A stretch of 64,000 nucleotides of DNA from Halalkalibacillus halophilus DSM 18494 (GTDB taxonomy: Bacteria; Bacillota; Bacilli; Bacillales; Alkalibacillaceae), in NCBI RefSeq assembly GCF_000423105.1, contig NZ_AUHI01000011.1, positions 39,441 to 103,440 of the forward strand, written 5' to 3'. Shown here piece by piece: positions 15,704 to 24,442 of the stretch. Position numbers and translations under genes: made by a program. The stretch's first letter is position 1; every line of letters begins with the position of its first letter. The notes beneath the pieces were generated by a model that was not told the origin of the DNA, searched no databases, and saw only the letters and a program-made list of their open reading frames with translations.

Positions 15704-16033
15704 ATGAATAAACAAGTTACACTAATCGTATATGGTGCAGAAGTGTTATGCCCAAGTTGTGTTAATTTACCGAGCTCTAAGGAACAGTATGAATGGCTGC
15801 AAGCAGCGATCAATCGAAAATTTGGGGAGAATGTGGTGGACTATGAATATGTAGACATTCATCAACCGCCTGAAAATAAACAGCAACAAGAATTCGCAGA
15901 AAAAATTATTGAAGAAGATATGTTTTATCCTGTGGTCTTAGTGGAGGATGAGATTGTCGGAGAAGGAAACCCGAGATTAAAAACGGTATATAAAGCATTG
16001 GAAAAAAGAGGTTTAGAACCGGCCTCATCGTAA
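15704..16033 (+). CDS. yuzD: YuzD-family protein (DUF1462)
   Basis: This 109-residue small protein of the YuzD/DUF1462 family has a thioredoxin-like appearance: an N-terminal strand VTLIVYGAEVLCPSCVN with a CPSC motif near residue 15. The family is disulfide-reductase-like in fold but has no established function. Start MNKQVTL (ATG 15704) is chosen because TGGAGGT at 15691-15697 is well placed; an in-frame TTG at 15680 is less likely. It is divergent from nfu and followed by yuzB, as in B. subtilis. Confidence 0.85.
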   Translation: MNKQVTLIVYGAEVLCPSCVNLPSSKEQYEWLQAAINRKFGENVVDYEYVDIHQPPENKQQQEFAEKIIEEDMFYPVVLVEDEIVGEGNPRLKTVYKALEKRGLEPASS

Positions 16034-16114
16034 TGATTGCAAGGCTATAAGCGCTGTGCTAGCATGGATAAAGGGTTCTATTAACCAAGAAATGCAAGTC
16101 AAGGAGTGTCAGAG

Positions 16115-16351
16115 ATGAACCCAATAGTAGAATTTTGTGTAAATAATTTAATAAGCGGATCCCAAGAAGCTTTCGAGAAGCTTGAAAAGGATCCAGACCT
16201 AGATGTCATTGAATATGGTTGTACAAGTCACTGCGGTATTTGTGCAGCAAGTCTATTTGCGATTGTAAATGGAGAATGTATTACAGCGGATTCAAGTGGC
16301 GAACTGGTGGATAAGATTTATCAACATCTAGAAGACAATCCATTATTTTAA
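16115..16351 (+). CDS. yuzB: YuzB-family protein (DUF1450)
   Basis: This 78-residue cytoplasmic protein of the YuzB/DUF1450 family has conserved cysteines in VEFCVNN and YGCTSHCGICAAS. The closely spaced Cys residues suggest metal or Fe-S binding, but the function is not established. The ATG at 16115 follows AAGGAG at 16101-16106 with eight bases between; an in-frame GTG at 16106 overlaps that site and is rejected. It lies 18 bases upstream of dapF, so the pair is probably co-transcribed. Confidence 0.87.
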   Translation: MNPIVEFCVNNLISGSQEAFEKLEKDPDLDVIEYGCTSHCGICAASLFAIVNGECITADSSGELVDKIYQHLEDNPLF

Positions 16352-16369
16352 TAAATAAGTAAAGTGGGT

Positions 16370-17242
16370 ATGATGATGCAATTACCTTTTACGAAAATGC
16401 ACGGGTTAGGTAATAATTATATATATGTGGATGGCTTTCAAGTTGAATTAGAAGAGGAGCAATTACCTGAACTCGCAAAACAGGTATCCAATCCACATAC
16501 AGGTATTGGATCTGATGGTTTAATTCTTCTCTTACCATCTGAGGTTGCACAAGTGAAAATGCGTATTTTCAATAAAGATGGTTCAGAGGCAATGAATTGT
16601 GGGAATGGTTTACGGTGTATTGCGAAACTTGCTACCGATTTAAAATATGTTCATTCATCTGAATTCAAAATAGAAACGAAATCAGGAGTGGTCCAAGCAA
16701 CCGTCCACCTCCAAAATGGAATTGTCAACAGTGTAGCTATAGATATGGGTGAACCTATTCTAACCAGACGTGAGATACCAATGCAGGCGACCGAGGAATA
16801 CCAACATGACCATGTAATCATGGAGCCTTTTGAAGTGAATGGAACTCAGTTACGTGCAACCGCAGTATCGATGGGCAATCCACATGTTATTTTCTACGAA
16901 CAAAAGATACAGCAAGCACCACTTTATGAATTGGGTCCAATTATTGAAAAAGATATTCGATTTTTAGAAGGTGTTAATGTAGAGTTTGTAGAAATAATAA
17001 ATGAGCAAGAAATAAATTTCCGAGTATGGGAACGTGGTTCTGGTGTAACACAAGCTTGTGGTACTGGTGCATGCGCTGCGGTAGTTGCTTCCGTTTTAAA
17101 TGAATTTGTTTCTCAAGGCAAACCAATCACTGTCCATCTGGATGGTGGGGATCTGGAAATCACTTGGGAAGAAAGCGGAAACGTTACGATGCAAGGACCA
17201 GCAGTCACGATAGCTACTGGCATATTTTATTTGAGTATGTGA
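16370..17242 (+). CDS. dapF: Diaminopimelate epimerase DapF
   Basis: This 290-residue DapF converts LL- to meso-diaminopimelate for lysine and peptidoglycan synthesis. The two catalytic cysteines are visible in AMNCGNGLRCIAK and TQACGTGACAAV. The N-terminal signature FTKMHGLGNNYIYVDG is complete. Three in-frame ATGs occur at 16370, 16373 and 16376 with no strong Shine-Dalgarno, so the exact start is uncertain by a few residues. Position after yuzB matches B. subtilis (yutL). Lysine availability in this organism is also addressed by the lysine riboswitch carrier at 7.6 kb. Confidence 0.93.
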   Translation: MMMQLPFTKMHGLGNNYIYVDGFQVELEEEQLPELAKQVSNPHTGIGSDGLILLLPSEVAQVKMRIFNKDGSEAMNCGNGLRCIAKLATDLKYVHSSEFKIETKSGVVQATVHLQNGIVNSVAIDMGEPILTRREIPMQATEEYQHDHVIMEPFEVNGTQLRATAVSMGNPHVIFYEQKIQQAPLYELGPIIEKDIRFLEGVNVEFVEIINEQEINFRVWERGSGVTQACGTGACAAVVASVLNEFVSQGKPITVHLDGGDLEITWEESGNVTMQGPAVTIATGIFYLSM

Positions 17243-17295
17243 AGATTGATAGTGTAGATTTAAGTTTGTATACTGTAATAAAGGGGTGAAGGTAA

Positions 17296-17652
17296 ATGGC
17301 TATTCATATTTCTGATCAAGCGAAATATCAGATTACTGAAATGTTAAAAAAAGAAACAGAAGAGGAAGTTTATTTACGCTTTGGAGTAAAAGGTGGAGGC
17401 TGTAGTGGTCTTTCATATAAATTAGGATTTGATTATGAAGTAAAAGAAACAGATGAACAATTTGAGGAAAATGGGATCCCTGTAGTAATAGCGACAATGG
17501 ACCGAAAAATTGTAGAAGGTACTAAAATTGATTTTAAAGAAAACATGATGGGCGGAGGATTCACAATTGATAATCCAAACGCAATTGTCTCTTGTGGTTG
17601 TGGCTCTTCATTTAAAGCTGATGGACGTGTAGGTGTGCCTGAAGATTGTTAA
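17296..17652 (+). CDS. yutM: HesB/IscA-type Fe-S carrier (YutM)
   Basis: This 118-residue A-type carrier has the three conserved cysteines: one in KGGGCSGLSY (about residue 35) and two in VSCGCGSSF (about 100 and 102). These bind iron or an Fe-S cluster for delivery to apo-proteins. Together with nfu (15.3 kb) and the suf operon (0-3.2 kb), it completes the visible Fe-S trafficking set. The ribosome binding site AAAGGGGTGAAGG precedes the ATG. Confidence 0.92.
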   Translation: MAIHISDQAKYQITEMLKKETEEEVYLRFGVKGGGCSGLSYKLGFDYEVKETDEQFEENGIPVVIATMDRKIVEGTKIDFKENMMGGGFTIDNPNAIVSCGCGSSFKADGRVGVPEDC

Positions 17653-17703
17653 TTAGTTATCTGAAATTTTCATTTTAGGATGTAAAGAATTGAGGAGAAA
17701 TGC

Positions 17704-18258
17704 ATGCGCAAAATAATCATGGGTGGAACGGTTATCATCCTATCACTTAATTTATTAATCGCTTGTTCCAATGATGATGCAAACGAGGACTCTGCTGAAG
17801 AATCTACATCCAGTCAAGATGAGGCAGAGAACGGGCAAGAAGAACAATCATCTAATGGCGAAGAAGTGGTAGAACCAACTGCATTAACGGAAAATCATGC
17901 TCAAGAATTAATCGAAGGCTTACAGATGAACTTAATCGCAGAAACGGATGAGAATCAGCAGGTTGTTGCCCATGATTCTATGATGAATTTGATTACTCAA
18001 ATTACGCCGTTCGTTTCCTTAGAACTAGCAGAGGAGTTAGTCGGCGAATATTATTATATGGAAAATGGTAATTTATTTCTTATTCCACGTAGTGTGCCAG
18101 TTTTAATGGAGCATGATCGCTCTTTTGAAATGGAAGAAGAAGGCGATTATACGTATATTGTATCCCAAGAAGCGGAATCAGATGAGGAAACAACCATTTA
18201 TTATGAGATCGCATGGCAGGAAAAATCTTATCGTATAACCGATATTCGATTAGACTAA
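17704..18258 (+). CDS. Lipoprotein of unknown function
   Basis: This 184-residue predicted lipoprotein has the signal MRKIIMGGTVIILSLN with lipobox LIAC (Cys about residue 21). A low-complexity acidic linker (Glu, Asp, Ser, Gln) covers about residues 22-55, and a globular domain follows to the C-terminus. I do not recognise a named family. The globular domain resembles, by eye, that of the secreted protein at 48958-49530: a helix pair, an acidic stretch followed by LFLIPRSVP, then paired strands. The two may be distant paralogues. Confidence 0.75.
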   Translation: MRKIIMGGTVIILSLNLLIACSNDDANEDSAEESTSSQDEAENGQEEQSSNGEEVVEPTALTENHAQELIEGLQMNLIAETDENQQVVAHDSMMNLITQITPFVSLELAEELVGEYYYMENGNLFLIPRSVPVLMEHDRSFEMEEEGDYTYIVSQEAESDEETTIYYEIAWQEKSYRITDIRLD

Positions 18259-18292
18259 TTAATCGCTTTCTTTAACGAACTAATAAAAGTTG

Positions 18293-18342
18293 AAAAAAAA
18301 GCTTGGAAGCATATCTCAATTGATATACTTCCAAGTTTTTTT
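18293..18342. terminator. Bidirectional terminator
   Basis: A 14-bp stem (CTTGGAAGCATATC at 18302-18315 with 18322-18335, one G-U pair) has A-run on its left and T-run on its right. It can therefore serve both the lipoprotein gene and the convergent FNR gene. Confidence 0.9.
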
Positions 18343-19330
18343 ATTCATTGAACATATGCGTAGAATGTTTCGGTTGAACACGTGCACTTGGATCAATTCT
18401 AGCCATAGCATTATTTACAGCAGTTGGACCTTCTCCGAAACCAGCTGCGATTAATTTTACTTTACCTGGATACGTAATAATATCCCCTGCTCCGTAAATT
18501 CCCTCAACACTAGTTTCCATCCGGGTATTCACTTGAATATTATTTTTCTCAAGGTCAAGTCCCCATTGCTTAATCGGTCCTAAACTAGAAACGAAACCGT
18601 AATTCACAATTAAGTCATCGACGTCTATGGTGAGTGTTTCTTCCCCTTTTACTTTTTGTAAAATTACTTGATTAATCTGATCGTCCCCGTCTAGACCTAC
18701 TGGTACATAGGGAGTGATTAACTCTACACTAGATTGTTCGAGTTGTGCTACACTATGCTCATGCGCCCGGAAAGTATCCCGGCGGTGTACAAGTTGTACT
18801 TTACTTGCGATTGGCTCTAGCATGAGTGCCCAATCTACAGCAGAATCACCACCACCGCAAATTAATACTTTTCGGTCTCTAAATGACTCAAGATTAGTAA
18901 TATAATAATGTAAGTTCTTATCCTCGTATTTCTCCGTACCTTCGATGCGCAGTTTTCTAGGCTCAAATGCGCCGTTTCCAGCAGTTATAATCACCGCCTT
19001 CGTATAGAAAGTGTCTTTATCAGTTGTTAAGCGGAATAAGTTCTCCTCCACCTTTTCGATCGACTCTACGGCATGGTCTAATGTGATTTCAGGATTAAAA
19101 GGTTTTGCTTGTTCATATAAATTATCCACTAATTCTTGTGCACGAACCTTTGGAAATCCAGCCACATCATAAATATATTTTTCAGGATAAAGTGCTGAAA
19201 GTTGACCACCGATATGTGGCAAGCTTTCAATTATTTGAACGTTAGCTTGTCGTAAACCACCATAAAAGGCAGTAAACAAACCAACTGGACCCGCACCAAT
19301 AATTGTTAGATCGCGAATGTCTTCATTCAT
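18341..19330 (-). CDS. yumC: Ferredoxin/flavodoxin-NADP reductase (YumC type)
   Basis: This 329-residue flavoprotein of the thioredoxin-reductase-like FNR group has an N-terminal FAD site IIGAGPVGLFTAFYGG, a central NADPH site ICGGGDSAVDWALML and C-terminal GAGDIITYPGKVKLIAAGFG. It lacks the CXXC redox pair of true thioredoxin reductases, which fits YumC-type ferredoxin-NADP reductase. It moves electrons between NADPH and ferredoxin or flavodoxin. Ribosome binding site GGGAGGT is well spaced before the ATG. It is divergent from ndh. Confidence 0.9.
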   Translation of the reverse strand: MNEDIRDLTIIGAGPVGLFTAFYGGLRQANVQIIESLPHIGGQLSALYPEKYIYDVAGFPKVRAQELVDNLYEQAKPFNPEITLDHAVESIEKVEENLFRLTTDKDTFYTKAVIITAGNGAFEPRKLRIEGTEKYEDKNLHYYITNLESFRDRKVLICGGGDSAVDWALMLEPIASKVQLVHRRDTFRAHEHSVAQLEQSSVELITPYVPVGLDGDDQINQVILQKVKGEETLTIDVDDLIVNYGFVSSLGPIKQWGLDLEKNNIQVNTRMETSVEGIYGAGDIITYPGKVKLIAAGFGEGPTAVNNAMARIDPSARVQPKHSTHMFNE

Positions 19331-19571
19331 ATCTCTACCTCCCCATACATTGTTACGTTTGGAACACCATCAAATATTATAACATTATCCATATTGAATG
19401 ATAAATAAATCTGTTTTTTTGTAACTTATCGACATTGTTTGACTGAAAAGTGGGAAGATATAATTATCAGAAACATTAGAAATTGTTGAAAGGGTTGAAA
19501 AAAGCAATAAAAAGTTCTATTATTGTTGTTAGGCGAACTATTACGATTTTTTGACATTTTAATGCATGAGT

Positions 19572-19589
19572 ACGTGAAGTAAATCACAA
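19572..19589. promoter_or_regulatory. Rex-like operator upstream of ndh
   Basis: ACGTGAAGTAAATCACAA matches the Firmicutes Rex consensus (TTGTGAAWWWWTTCACAA) at 14 of 18 positions and is an interrupted palindrome. It lies 45 bases before the ndh start. Rex senses the NADH/NAD ratio, so the location is sensible. A TTGACA at 19551-19556 lies just upstream. The rest of the 300-bp divergent gap shows no gene. Confidence 0.6.
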
Positions 19590-19633
19590 AGAAGTAGTTC
19601 TTTATTTAAAAATTTCGGATGGATGTGATGATG

Positions 19634-20854
19634 ATGAACAAACCAAATATTGTCGTTTTGGGTGCAGGTTATGGTGGGATCATGACTACAATTAAATTGG
19701 AAAAGATCCTCGGTGATAACGATGCAAATGTTACTTTAGTAAACAAGCATGATTACCATTATCAAACAACTTGGTTACATGAAAATGCAGCTGGTACGCT
19801 TCACCACGACCGTACACGTATTCCTATTAAAGATGTAGTTAATTTTAATAAAATTAACTTCGTTCAGGACACTGTAAAGTCAATCGAACCAAGCAATAAA
19901 AAAGTTATTTTAGAAGATGGGGAGCTTACATATGATTACTTAGTAATCGGATTAGGCTTCGAATCTGCAACGTTTGGCATCGAAGGCTTAAAAGAACACG
20001 CTTTTAGTATTTACAGTATTAATAGTGCTCGTTTGATTCGTGAACATATTGAATATAACTTTGCTCGTTATACAACGGAACCAGGAGACCGTCGAGACTT
20101 ATTAACAATTGTAGTAGGTGGCGCAGGTTTTACTGGTATCGAGTTTATTGCTGAAATTGCTAACCGTGTTCCAGAGTTATGCCAAGAATACGATATTGAT
20201 CCAGAGAAAGTTCGTGTGATGAATGTTGAGGCAGGACCGGCTGCATTAGCTGGCTTTGACGAAGAGCTTGTGGAGTATGCAATGAATCGTTTAGAAGAAA
20301 AAGGCGTAGAATTCCGTTTAGGTACTATGATTAAACAGTGTAATGAAAATGGCATTCTAGTTGAAAAAGACGGTGAACAAGAAACAATTGATTCACAAAA
20401 CGTTATTTGGGCAGCTGGTGTAACAGGTAATTCAATCGTTGAAGAGTCTGGTTTTGAAGTAAGTCGTGGTAGAGTACCTGTTCGTGAGGATCTACGCACA
20501 CCTGACCATGACAATGTCTTTGTAGTAGGTGACTGTGCAGTACTCTTTAATCCGGAAACGGAACGCCCTTATCCACCAACAGCGCAAATCGCGATGCAAA
20601 TGGCTGATACTGCAGCTCATAACTTGAAGCAATTAGTAACGAATTCAAGTGAGCTAGAAACTTTCAAACCAAACCTTCAAGGTACGGTAGCATCACTTGG
20701 TCATACAGATGCAATCGGTGTTGTATTTGATGGTAAGAAGTTGTACGGTCGTTCTGCTTCGATCATGAAAAAAGTAATTGATAATCGTTATTTATTAAAA
20801 CTTGGTGGAATCGGTCTTATGCTTAAAAAAGGTAAGTTAGATATGTTCCGCTAA
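19634..20854 (+). CDS. ndh: Type II NADH dehydrogenase (NDH-2)
   Basis: This 406-residue single-subunit NADH:quinone oxidoreductase has FAD motif IVVLGAGYGGIMTT, NAD motif IVVGGAGFTGIEFIAEIA and the C-terminal VGDCAVLF plus YPPTAQIAMQM. It passes electrons from NADH to menaquinone without pumping protons and docks to the membrane face. Start MNKPNIVVLG (ATG 19634) is chosen from several in-frame ATGs because GGATGTGAT at 19621-19629 resembles a Shine-Dalgarno at right spacing. A Rex-like site upstream suggests redox control. Menaquinone genes lie at 39.6-48.4 kb. Confidence 0.92.
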   Translation: MNKPNIVVLGAGYGGIMTTIKLEKILGDNDANVTLVNKHDYHYQTTWLHENAAGTLHHDRTRIPIKDVVNFNKINFVQDTVKSIEPSNKKVILEDGELTYDYLVIGLGFESATFGIEGLKEHAFSIYSINSARLIREHIEYNFARYTTEPGDRRDLLTIVVGGAGFTGIEFIAEIANRVPELCQEYDIDPEKVRVMNVEAGPAALAGFDEELVEYAMNRLEEKGVEFRLGTMIKQCNENGILVEKDGEQETIDSQNVIWAAGVTGNSIVEESGFEVSRGRVPVREDLRTPDHDNVFVVGDCAVLFNPETERPYPPTAQIAMQMADTAAHNLKQLVTNSSELETFKPNLQGTVASLGHTDAIGVVFDGKKLYGRSASIMKKVIDNRYLLKLGGIGLMLKKGKLDMFR

Positions 20855-20871
20855 AAAATTCACAAAGATGG

Positions 20872-20905
20872 CAAAGGTAGTTGATGTAACTACCTTTGTT
20901 TTTTT
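20872..20905 (+). terminator. Terminator after ndh
   Basis: A perfect 11-bp stem (CAAAGGTAGTT at 20872-20882 with 20888-20898) has a five-base loop and an eight-base T-run. Confidence 0.92.
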
Positions 20906-20954
20906 ATTTACATAATGTAAAATAAGTGAGAATTAGATTTTAGGAGGAGCGCAT

Positions 20955-21272
20955 ATGGGAATTATTCAGGCGTTCGTAGCGTCACTATTATTTTTTATCT
21001 TATTTTTTGGGATAGCCTTTATCTTAAATATGTTACTTAGAGCTACTTGGTTGATGGCAATAATTTTTCCTGTGATTATTATTTTCATTATAGATGATGT
21101 TCCAATCACTTCTTATTTCACAAATCCTGGAGAAGCTTTTCCAGCAGTGTGGCAGGATTTTATTAACTTACAAGTTGTAGATACGATCATATTAACGGCG
21201 GGCTTTATAGGTACAATCGTTTCAGGGCTTGTTATTCGTACACTACGTAAAAAAGGTTATCAAATGTTTTAA
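20955..21272 (+). CDS. yuiB: YuiB-family membrane protein
   Basis: This 105-residue protein is hydrophobic over most of its length, with about three transmembrane segments (residues 5-27, 30-48 and 75-95) and a short basic tail TLRKKGYQMF. It matches YuiB by character and position (after the NDH-2 gene and before yuiC). No function is established. ATG 20955 follows TAGGAGGAGCG. It is followed by yuiC after 66 bases. Confidence 0.82.
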   Translation: MGIIQAFVASLLFFILFFGIAFILNMLLRATWLMAIIFPVIIIFIIDDVPITSYFTNPGEAFPAVWQDFINLQVVDTIILTAGFIGTIVSGLVIRTLRKKGYQMF

Positions 21273-21338
21273 TTTTTCAAATAAATGTATAAAAGCTTTT
21301 AATATTGGAAACGCTTGTTGGCAAAGAGGTGGTCAAAA

Positions 21339-22187
21339 GTGAGAAACCAAATTAAAAGCTTTTTTTTATTAGGTAGCATCATCCTTTTATGTCTAGGGGT
21401 AGGATATTGGATGACAATTACGATTACTGCAGAAGAGAATAATCCTATGCGTGCTGATATAAAAGAGGAACATCAACCTTTTCATAAAAGTAGTAAAGAA
21501 CGTATGCCAATGGATGAAATACAAGATGAAGAAGAGAAAGTGGACTGGGTGGAGGATGATCAGCTCATTTCTGTAGCAAACATTACAAAGGACGATGAAG
21601 AAGAATCTGACGAGCTAGAGTTAGAGATAAGTTCTGATACAAATGAGAACGTGGAAGAACAGAATGATACAGAAGAAGTTGTAGAAGTTAAGGAAGAAGA
21701 AACTACCGAAGAAAGTCAAGATCAAGTTAAGGAACCAGAAGAAGAGGAACAAGAAATAGAACCTACTGCTGAAGTAGCCTATAAAGAATATCCCAAGAAA
21801 ACTGTTGTAGCAACGGGTTATACTGCAGGCTATGAATCGACTGGTAAAACAGAGTCTCACCCTGAGTACGGTATTACCTTTTCAGGCTTAAAAGTGCAAA
21901 GAGATACTATATCTACAATTGCAGCTGATCTAAGCGTATTTCCTCTTGGTACGGTTCTATATGTGCCTGATTATGGATACGGAATCGTCACTGATATTGG
22001 AGGAGCAATTAAAGGAAATATAATTGACTTATATTATGAAACAGTGGATGAAGTATTTGTAGAGTGGGGCAAAAGAGAAGTAGATGTGTATGTAATTGAA
22101 GTTGGCGATGGGGTAGTCACATCCTCCGACTTGAATTATTGGGAAGAACAAATTATCACAGAAGCTGTTACAGCTCACGTAGAATAA
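21339..22187 (+). CDS. yuiC: 3D-domain protein YuiC (putative muralytic enzyme)
   Basis: This 282-residue exported protein has an N-terminal hydrophobic anchor (about residues 5-25) and a long, extremely acidic linker (about residues 55-150). Its C-terminal 3D domain starts VVATGYTAGYESTGKT and contains the conserved aspartates in VTDIGGAIKGNIIDLYY. 3D domains are lytic-transglycosylase-like. B. subtilis YuiC belongs to the Sps group related to resuscitation factors. GTG 21339 is preferred as start (AGAGGTGGT upstream) over a TTG eight codons earlier. The acidic linker is compatible with a halotolerant lifestyle. Confidence 0.87.
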   Translation: MRNQIKSFFLLGSIILLCLGVGYWMTITITAEENNPMRADIKEEHQPFHKSSKERMPMDEIQDEEEKVDWVEDDQLISVANITKDDEEESDELELEISSDTNENVEEQNDTEEVVEVKEEETTEESQDQVKEPEEEEQEIEPTAEVAYKEYPKKTVVATGYTAGYESTGKTESHPEYGITFSGLKVQRDTISTIAADLSVFPLGTVLYVPDYGYGIVTDIGGAIKGNIIDLYYETVDEVFVEWGKREVDVYVIEVGDGVVTSSDLNYWEEQIITEAVTAHVE

Positions 22188-22190
22188 TAA

Positions 22191-22226
22191 AACAGTTCCA
22201 GCAATGCTTATGCTGGAACTGTTTTT
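22191..22226. terminator. Terminator between yuiC and yuiD
   Basis: A perfect 13-bp stem (AACAGTTCCAGCA with TGCTGGAACTGTT) is flanked by T-run right and A-rich bases left, so it can serve both convergent genes. Confidence 0.92.
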
Positions 22227-22243
22227 ATATTTTCGTTTTACTA

Positions 22244-22717
22244 TTAAAAAATCGAATAGATACTAATTGCTAATAATATACCTGTAACTGCACCGAAGAA
22301 CACTTCGCTAGGTTGGTGTCCTAGCAATTCTTTTAATTCTTTTTGTTTTTCACTTTCCTCTTTTTCAGGCCAGCTTTTGGCGTCTTCTACAATTCGTTGG
22401 AAGTCTTTTACTAACTGATTTAATAAAGTCGCATGTTCCCCAGCATGACGACGGATCCCCGTTGCATCATACATGACTATAATACTTAATACACAAGCAA
22501 TTGCGAAATATGGTGACTCTAAGCCATGTTCGATTCCAACTGCTGTTGTCAGCGAAGTTACTGCAGCGGAGTGACTACTAGGCATGCCTCCTGTACTTAC
22601 AGCTAATCCGAAGTTGATTTTTCTAGTTGCGATATATTGGATTGGAATTTTAATAACTTGTGCGAAAATAACGGCAAACAAAGCGATTATTAAAGGGGTA
22701 TTATTTAAAATTTCCAT
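22244..22717 (-). CDS. yuiD: Divergent PAP2-like membrane protein YuiD (DUF212)
   Basis: This 157-residue integral membrane protein of the DUF212 (divergent PAP2) family has about four hydrophobic segments. It retains STGGMPSSHSAAVTSL and MYDATGIRRHAGEHA, reminiscent of acid-phosphatase motifs. No enzymatic activity is established for this family. Position next to yuiC matches B. subtilis. ATG 22717 follows GGAAGGTGAAAT on the minus strand. Confidence 0.88.
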   Translation of the reverse strand: MEILNNTPLIIALFAVIFAQVIKIPIQYIATRKINFGLAVSTGGMPSSHSAAVTSLTTAVGIEHGLESPYFAIACVLSIIVMYDATGIRRHAGEHATLLNQLVKDFQRIVEDAKSWPEKEESEKQKELKELLGHQPSEVFFGAVTGILLAISIYSIF

Positions 22718-22881
22718 ATGACTTATTTCACCTTCCTCTTTCTATCATCATACCCTATTTATTCGATTAAAAAAACGTCATAAAAGAAAATCCTTCAATC
22801 AATATTTCGATTTATGAAATAAACTGATATACTCGTATTAATTACTTGAAAAGAAGAATAAGTAAATTTCGGAGGTGCAAC

Positions 22882-24378
22882 ATGTTTAAAGTGAGTAATG
22901 AAACTGTAGAGAAGCACGAAACAGAAGCATTAATCGTAGGACTTTTTGAGAAAAATAAACAAGATCAACTGGAATACCAATCTTTAAACGAAGCTTTTCA
23001 ATCAGAGTTGGATACACTTGTTGAAAGTGGCGATATATCAAATGCTTATGGCAAAGTATCTAAAGTTCACACGTTCGGGAAAGTCCCCGCAAAAAGAATC
23101 TATTTCATTGGATTAGGTAAAGAAGATGATCTTACTACAAATAAGACAAGAAATGCTTTTGGGAAGTTGTTTAAGAAATTATCTGAAGATCAAATTTCTC
23201 AAGCTTGCATCTCGTTACCAAGCATTACACATGCTAATTCAGAACTAGAGGATGTTGTAGAAGCAATAAGTGAAGCAGCTGCCATGGCAACTAATGTATT
23301 ATCAACTTATCATACAGAGCAAGACGATCAACCGAAAGTAGAGTTGGAACAGTTACACTTTATAGGTTCAGATGAGGATTCATTAGTGTCAGCTGCAAGT
23401 AATGGGTATGCCCTTGGAAACGGTGCAAATGTTGCAAGACACCTAGTTAATTTACCTGGAAATTTATTAACTGCTGTAGATTTAGCTGCATTCGCAGAAG
23501 ATATGGCAGAGAAACACCAATTTGATATTGAAATTTATGAAAAAGAAGGAATTGAAGAACTTGGAATGGGAGCATTATTATCAGTAAACCAAGGTTCTTT
23601 AGAGCCTCCACGGTTTATTGTGATGAAATTTCAAGGGAAAGCAGAATGGGATAACCCTGTAGCATTAGTAGGTAAAGGAATAACATTTGATACTGGTGGC
23701 TATTCCTTAAAACCGAAAGACGGAATTATTGGAATGAAAATGGACATGGGTGGAGCAGCTTCCGTATTAGGTGCGATGGATGCCATTGGACATATTCGTC
23801 CAGAGGAAAATATCATTGCTCTTATTCCAGCTACCGATAACATGATCAGTGATCGTGCTTATAAACCAGATGACGTCATCGTAACAATGAGTGGAAAAAC
23901 TGTTGAAGTAAGAAATACAGATGCAGAAGGTCGTTTAGCTTTAGCTGATGCAATAACTTATGCGCGTCAACAAGGGGCACGCAAAATTGTAGATGTTGCA
24001 ACATTAACTGGTGGTGTAGTTGTTGCATTAGGAGATCAAGTTACTGGAGCGATGACAAACAATGAGTCTTGGTTAGGTGAAATCCAAGCAGCATCTGAAA
24101 AAGTCGATGAATTGATTTGGCAGCTCCCTTATTTAGATGTATATAAGAAAGCAGTACGAAATAGTCATATTGCTGACTTAAATAATTCACCTGGACGAAA
24201 AGGACATGCAGTACTTGCTGGTTCCTTTGTTGGTGCATTTGCAGAAGATACGCCATGGGTACACTTAGATATAGCTGGAACGGCAATGGCAGAAGCTCCA
24301 CATGACTTAGGACCCAAAGGACCGACCGGCGTTATGGCACGTACATTAGTAAAGACAATGATGAACAGCTCGAAGTAA
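22882..24378 (+). CDS. pepA: Leucyl aminopeptidase (M17, PepA)
   Basis: This 498-residue M17 cytosolic aminopeptidase has the signature NTDAEGRLALADAI (two metal ligands), the active-site lysine in GKGITFDTGGYSLKPKDG, and the VDVATLTGG and YKPDDVIVTMSGKT blocks. It removes N-terminal residues from peptides in the cytoplasm, probably as a hexamer. Start MFKVSN (ATG 22882) follows GGAGGTG at 22871-22877; an in-frame TTG 12 codons upstream is rejected. It matches B. subtilis yuiE by position. Confidence 0.93.
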   Translation: MFKVSNETVEKHETEALIVGLFEKNKQDQLEYQSLNEAFQSELDTLVESGDISNAYGKVSKVHTFGKVPAKRIYFIGLGKEDDLTTNKTRNAFGKLFKKLSEDQISQACISLPSITHANSELEDVVEAISEAAAMATNVLSTYHTEQDDQPKVELEQLHFIGSDEDSLVSAASNGYALGNGANVARHLVNLPGNLLTAVDLAAFAEDMAEKHQFDIEIYEKEGIEELGMGALLSVNQGSLEPPRFIVMKFQGKAEWDNPVALVGKGITFDTGGYSLKPKDGIIGMKMDMGGAASVLGAMDAIGHIRPEENIIALIPATDNMISDRAYKPDDVIVTMSGKTVEVRNTDAEGRLALADAITYARQQGARKIVDVATLTGGVVVALGDQVTGAMTNNESWLGEIQAASEKVDELIWQLPYLDVYKKAVRNSHIADLNNSPGRKGHAVLAGSFVGAFAEDTPWVHLDIAGTAMAEAPHDLGPKGPTGVMARTLVKTMMNSSK

Positions 24379-24389
24379 ATAATAATAAT

Positions 24390-24434
24390 AAAGACCTACG
24401 TAGAAGCAAGAAGCTTCCGTAGGTCTTTATTTTT
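24390..24434. terminator. Terminator between pepA and bioY
   Basis: The stem AAGACCTACG (24391-24400) pairs with CGTAGGTCTT (24418-24427), extended by GAAGC with GCTTC around a short loop. T-rich tail follows. It lies between convergent genes. Confidence 0.9.
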
Positions 24435-24442
24435 GTTGGTTG

